From positions 127,099-191,098 of the forward strand of contig CAJJDP010000101.1 of NCBI GenBank assembly GCA_905182995.1: DNA of 64,000 bases, in the 5' to 3' direction. Position numbers and translations under genes: made by a program. Under the pieces are notes generated by a model. The model ran no database searches and had not been told where the DNA came from. It saw only the letters and a list, made by a program, of their open reading frames with translations. This document shows, piece after piece, positions 59,516 through 64,000 of this stretch. Position 1 is the stretch's first letter, and every line of letters begins with the position of its first letter. This DNA is from Paramecium octaurelia (taxonomy: Eukaryota; Ciliophora; Oligohymenophorea; Peniculida; Parameciidae).

Positions 59516-62070
59516 TCATTATTATATTTCTTGCAATTATTCTCTATAAAATAAAGAGTCGGGATGATTTTTTGGAAGTGTTCTATCTAAGATTTGAATA
59601 CATTTTGTCAGGCATTATTAAGCTGATTAAATGTTTCCAATTTATTTTAATAAGATACCAAGATTTCCATATGTTGTAGCAACAAGTGGATGATCATCTC
59701 CTGATTGAGATTACTTTAAGATAGCTAATGCGTCTGCAAAGAATTTCTAGCTTTTATCATATTCTTCTAGATGCTTACAAGAATTTCCTATATTATTCAA
59801 TGTTAAAGCAATTTCAACATGATTTTCTCCTAACTTACTCTTTTTAATAACCAATGCTTTTTCATATTGGGATTTTGCTTAATGAAAATCTTCCATCTCA
59901 AAAAATACATTCCCTAACACTTCGATTGTTGAAGCCACTTCCAAATTTCCAGAGCCTTAAAGTTTTTCTCTAATAGCTAATGCTTCCTCAATGTTTTTCT
60001 TTGCTTTCCCTAGAGACCCTTTCAATCTCTATATTTCTCCTAACATAGTTAATCCTTAGGCTTTCAATAACAAAGCAGAATTTTACAGTTATTAGTTTTA
60101 ATTGTTGTAACTTAACATACTTTGTTATAGATTTTAATTTCCAGATGCATGTCCTAAAATAACATTCATAAAAAACCTTCAGTGATTCTGAGTCCTTTTT
60201 TAACTCTTTTGAGTGCATGCTTATAATCACCCAACAAGGAGTGAACTTTTCCTAAGTTGATGCTCATTTTGGCAAATTCTAGACTATCAGCTCCTTTTTC
60301 TTGTTCAGTAATTCTACATGCTTCTTCTAGAAATGAACGAGCCCTGGCTAGATTTCCTTGTAATCTATACCCATTGGCTAGATTTTCCAATAGAAGAGCA
60401 CCTTCATAACTGTCATCTCCATTATGTCTAAATAAATAGAATAATAAATTACGCTTTTCTGATACAATCCAGAGCTCTTTCGTAATTATCTAATGCTTCA
60501 TTCAATTTGCTTTGTTCTCTTAATTAATGACCTATTTCATTGTATAGAATACTAGCCTTCATAAAATAATCTTGAGCACTAGTCAAATTATTGATATCAA
60601 TAAATCCATTAGCTATATCAAATAGAACTTCTGCAGCATGGAGATCATCCTTAGCATTTTCGTAAGTAACTAAGATTTCTTCCATTTTTTCTAGCCACTT
60701 TTCCCACTCGAATAGATCATAATAGGCTACAGCAATCAATTAATAAACTTTAGTAGATTCGATTCCAGCATACTTCTTTTTATATTTCATGCTTTCAACA
60801 AGATTGTCCTCATTAAGGGGCATCTCAGACAGATATGACTTAGTAAACAAAGATAATTCAGCAGGAGTTAAACGACTAGATTCATCGCCTACTAACATGA
60901 GTTTTAAGACATCATGATAATCATTACTACTACCTCTACTGCCAGCTCTTTGATTATTAAGTTTTTTCACTACATTCCTTAATTCAGAACTTTCAAAATT
61001 AACTTCCAATTAATCCATCATCAAAATGTTTAAGCCTAATTGATAAACATCAGCTAAGAATGGATTATATCTTCCAACAGTCTGTGCTCCACTTGCATCT
61101 ACATACTTTTAGACTTCCGGAGGTAAATAATCAGGTACACCTCTGATTGTATTCAATAATTCTTCACTCTCCTATTAGATATTGATTCCCAAATTATTGA
61201 GTGATAATTGGTTATGTAGAGTTTAAGCTTTTTTAACAAATTTTGCCTCTTCAAAGCCTCCAATTTTATAGGTTTTGGCTTGAGAACAATACCAAATATT
61301 ATGAGGACGTAGGTCTCGATGAGTGATATTTAATTGTTCTAATTATCCCAGAGCCTATGCCAATTCTCCAAATACGTGTCTTATTTCATCAGTTGTCCAT
61401 TACCAATTATGGAACTTACGAAAAGATATTATTTCATGTAATGTTGAATCGCAATATTCCATTAATAGAATGATCGATCCTTTAGAGTATTCTTTATCTT
61501 CATTTTCTAAAATGTAACAATCATGTAAGGATATCAAATTCTTGGATTTATTTCCGATTAATTGCATGATATAGATTTAATATAGAGCCTATTTGAATTC
61601 GTAATCTTCATAATCATTAAAATTGATCACTCTCAATGTGTATTTGTTACCTGTTTTCTTGTCGATTACTCTCAATAAGGATGTTTCAAAACAATTAGGA
61701 TCAATGATCACAGACTACGTTATTATTAACAATCACTTTACTTCATCTATGTACCAATCCAACTCATCTTTGTAAGAATAGTCATGACAAACCACTCGTA
61801 CTGATACAACAACAGAATCATTAGTGGCTAAATGACTATATGGTTTAAGATTCAAAATGAAGTCCTGTTGTCTCTCATTTGAAAAGATATCTATAGATCA
61901 ATCTCGCTTATACCTTTCTTCTCATTTTCACCACTTGATATTAGTACTTAATGAAATCGTTATGATTCAGGTTTCAGTTTTTATTATAATCTTACTGGAA
62001 TAGCTTAGGCAAATGCCTATTCATTGGCATCTCTATTGATTGGCTGATTTCCACAACATTGATTCCCCAT
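59516..62070 (-). CDS. Acylated protein-kinase-like (pseudokinase) protein with TPR repeats
   Basis: Roughly 800 residues. The N-terminus MGNQCCGNQPINRDA has Gly2 and Cys5/Cys6, a dual myristoyl/palmitoyl signal. A 23-nt intron follows KPESQRFHQVLISSGENEKK. The kinase-like domain has YTLRVINF where VAIK should be (Lys replaced by Arg), the catalytic loop ITHRDLRPHNIWYCSQ (Asp kept) and KIGGFEEAKF in place of DFG (the Mg-binding Asp lost). ATP phosphotransfer is therefore doubtful. It continues through GVPDYLPPEVQKYVDASG into six or more TPRs (LANGYRLQGNLARARSFLEE; INLGKVHSLLGDYKHALKRV; TYGNLGILLKQIGNIQSAQQ). I infer a membrane-tethered scaffold that binds partners by its TPRs. Confidence 0.82.
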
Positions 62071-62141
62071 TTTGATTTTTATTACGTTAAAATATTATAT
62101 TCAATTCTTACATATAATTATATATATTTAAATTTCAAATT
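62071..62141. promoter_or_regulatory. 71-bp head-to-head promoter region
   Basis: Separates the start codons of the pseudokinase-TPR gene (minus) and the coiled-coil gene (plus). It is A/T-rich with a central TATATATT stretch; both promoters must fit in or overlap it. Confidence 0.5.
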
Positions 62142-64000
62142 ATGGAACCAGAAAGATCAAAGGAGATTCTCAGTACCTTATTAGCTAAATAAATCGATAT
62201 GAATGAGTAACTCTAAAATGAAAATGATGAATTAAATACTAATTTGAAGTACTTTTTAATCTCAATCTATTTAGGCGATTGCTAAATCTCCTAAATTAAA
62301 AAGATAGTCAATTGGAATAAATCAAGGACAGAATTATTCAAGTAGATTAAACAGAGAATTCATATTAAACTACAATCTCTCATCAAACACAACAAATAAA
62401 ATAAATGTAATCTGAAAATTAAGAATTACAGCTTCAAATCCAATAGTAATCAGAAATTAGATCAAAAATGGAATAGGAATTGACTAAAATTATTGAATCT
62501 TTTGAGAGGATGTAAAAAATTAACCAGCAATAATAAGAAGAAATCAATTTGTTATAAGAAAGAAATCAACAATTAGAAGAGACTTAAATTACAAATTAAA
62601 TTTAAATTGAACAAAGTTAAAAGCAAATTAAACTGCTTGTCAGTTCCAATGAAGATTATGAACAGTAAACAGATATTCTTTTGAAACAAACCAATGAACT
62701 CAAATAAATATAGATCAAATTGCTTTACAACTTAGATGCAATCCAAAAAGAAAAGGATGAAATGACAAATCAATTTGATGAAAAACTCGTTCAATTCAAA
62801 TCTTGTTTCCAAAATTCTGCTGAAAATACCAAAGATTTAACAAATCAAGTAAATGATTTGAATAATCAAATCCAAATCCTATAAAAATAAGTAATTTCCT
62901 CATAATTATCATTAGAACTAATAATTAGTTGAATAAATGGATAATTATTAGACTCTCTCCATGAAATTAGAATCAGAAAGAGATAAATATTATAAAGACC
63001 TAGAAATTACTATTGAAAATAATAAGAGATTATAAAATAGCAATTCAAGTCTAGAGCATCAATTAAGTTAGATATCATAAGATCAAGAAACATCTATTAA
63101 AAAGGTATTTATGTGATTTAAAATTTAGATGAAATATATGATTGAATAAATTGACTAACTCGAATTAGCCAATGACAGCTAATTGAAATAGAATAATGAA
63201 CTTAAGTAGTAAATCAAAAAACTTCAATTCCAATAAGATTAGGTACTTAAAGAAAAGGAAGTCATTTATGAATAATTTGAATAAATCTAGAAAAATGCTC
63301 AATATGATCATGAAGGACACAGAGATAAATATATCAAATTAGATAGATCTTATAAAGAATTGCATTCCTAATATGACGAATTAGTAAATAAAGTAATTAT
63401 ATTATTTAATTTTATAGTATAAAATTTAAAATTAAAGTTATGAGGAATAATAAAATCAAATTTAATTGAATATCAAGGAAATCAATGAGCTTAAACATAA
63501 TTTAAGAATAATTCAAGAATCTGAGAGAAAATATTCCTATAATGCTGAAGTGGTAAGTAAGGAGAAGTTTATGATTACTTAAAAATTGGAGGAATCCTTC
63601 TAAATCATCAAGGACTTAAGGGATTAATGCTAAATTCTTACTGAAAAATTATAGAAAACAGAAATGTTTAATAAGTAATTGCTCTTGGAAAATGAACAAT
63701 AATAAAAACAAGTAAAATAACATAAATATTCTTAAAGATTAAAGCACAAGAAAGTAAAATTGAGGAACATGAAGTTCATATAGAACTACTATTGGTTTAA
63801 ATAAATCACAAATAATCCTAATAAGCTGAAATTGATAGACAGTAAGCTTTGAAATAATCAACCACAAAGAAGAGTTAATCAGTCAACAAGGAAAACAATA
63901 GTGAATTAATGAGATTAAAGAAATAAAATACAGAATTAACAAAAGAGGCCATTTCACTAAATGAATAGATCTTGGAACTTAAAGTAATTGATTATCTATA
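62142..64000 (+). CDS. Coiled-coil protein, 3' end beyond the window
   Basis: Starts MEPERSKEILSTLLAKQIDM, and a 26-nt intron joins ELNTNLK to RLLNLLNQKDSQLEQIKDR. The rest seen is continuous Gln/Glu/Lys/Leu heptad coiled coil (QQEEINLLQERNQQLEETQ; KQTNELKQIQIKLLYNLDAI) with more 23-30-nt introns (for example near 63104 and 63391). No other domain appears in the roughly 580 residues visible. Role unknown; structural or tethering by composition. The gene runs off the right edge. Confidence 0.75.

Overview
The window is ciliate nuclear DNA, almost certainly from Paramecium (aurelia type, macronuclear). It is about 70-75 % A+T. TAA and TAG occur inside conserved protein motifs and read as Gln, and only TGA ends genes. 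The genes that I could follow are broken by very short GT...AG introns of about 20-34 nt that must be removed to keep frame. Genes lie head-to-head 34-47 bp apart and tail-to-tail as little as 5 bp apart. All calls below use this code and hand-spliced introns. Protein lengths are estimates from that splicing.

Layout. 1-9.1 kb: the 3' end of an unknown gene, a fused CBM20/trehalose-phosphate-synthase/phosphatase-like protein, a bZIP factor, and a Cys-rich surface protein. Between the last two is a 1,327-bp exact repeat around a single N, best read as an unmerged contig overlap. 9.3-20.5 kb is dense: a tail-anchored VAP, three unknown proteins, a cyclic-nucleotide-type K+ channel, a zinc-binding coiled-coil protein, a WDR43/UTP5-like ribosome-biogenesis protein, a 51-residue twin-CX9C protein, a coiled-coil protein and sideroflexin. 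20.8-30 kb: a GTPase with a Cys/His-rich region, a second N-flanked 1,341-bp repeat carrying a small secreted Cys protein, and a giant coiled-coil protein.

30.7-39.3 kb: an EF-hand protein, a Tousled-like kinase with a possible PCNA-binding box, a small MGSCSS acylation-type protein, a gene-poor stretch with two decayed genes (one PDI-like), and a K+-dependent type H+-pyrophosphatase. 39.8-50.4 kb: two very large PAS-type multi-pass membrane proteins placed tail-to-tail. 50.4-64 kb: a RING/TRAF-like protein, an unknown helical protein, MYG1, a second K+ channel, an acylated pseudokinase with TPRs, and the start of another coiled-coil protein.

Functionally the window is a mix of housekeeping (ribosome assembly, mitochondrial carriers, ER contact), membrane excitability (two K+ channels sharing an unusual CCHC knuckle) and cytoskeletal coiled coils. 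I saw no CRISPR array, rRNA, tRNA, transposon, virus-like element or telomere.
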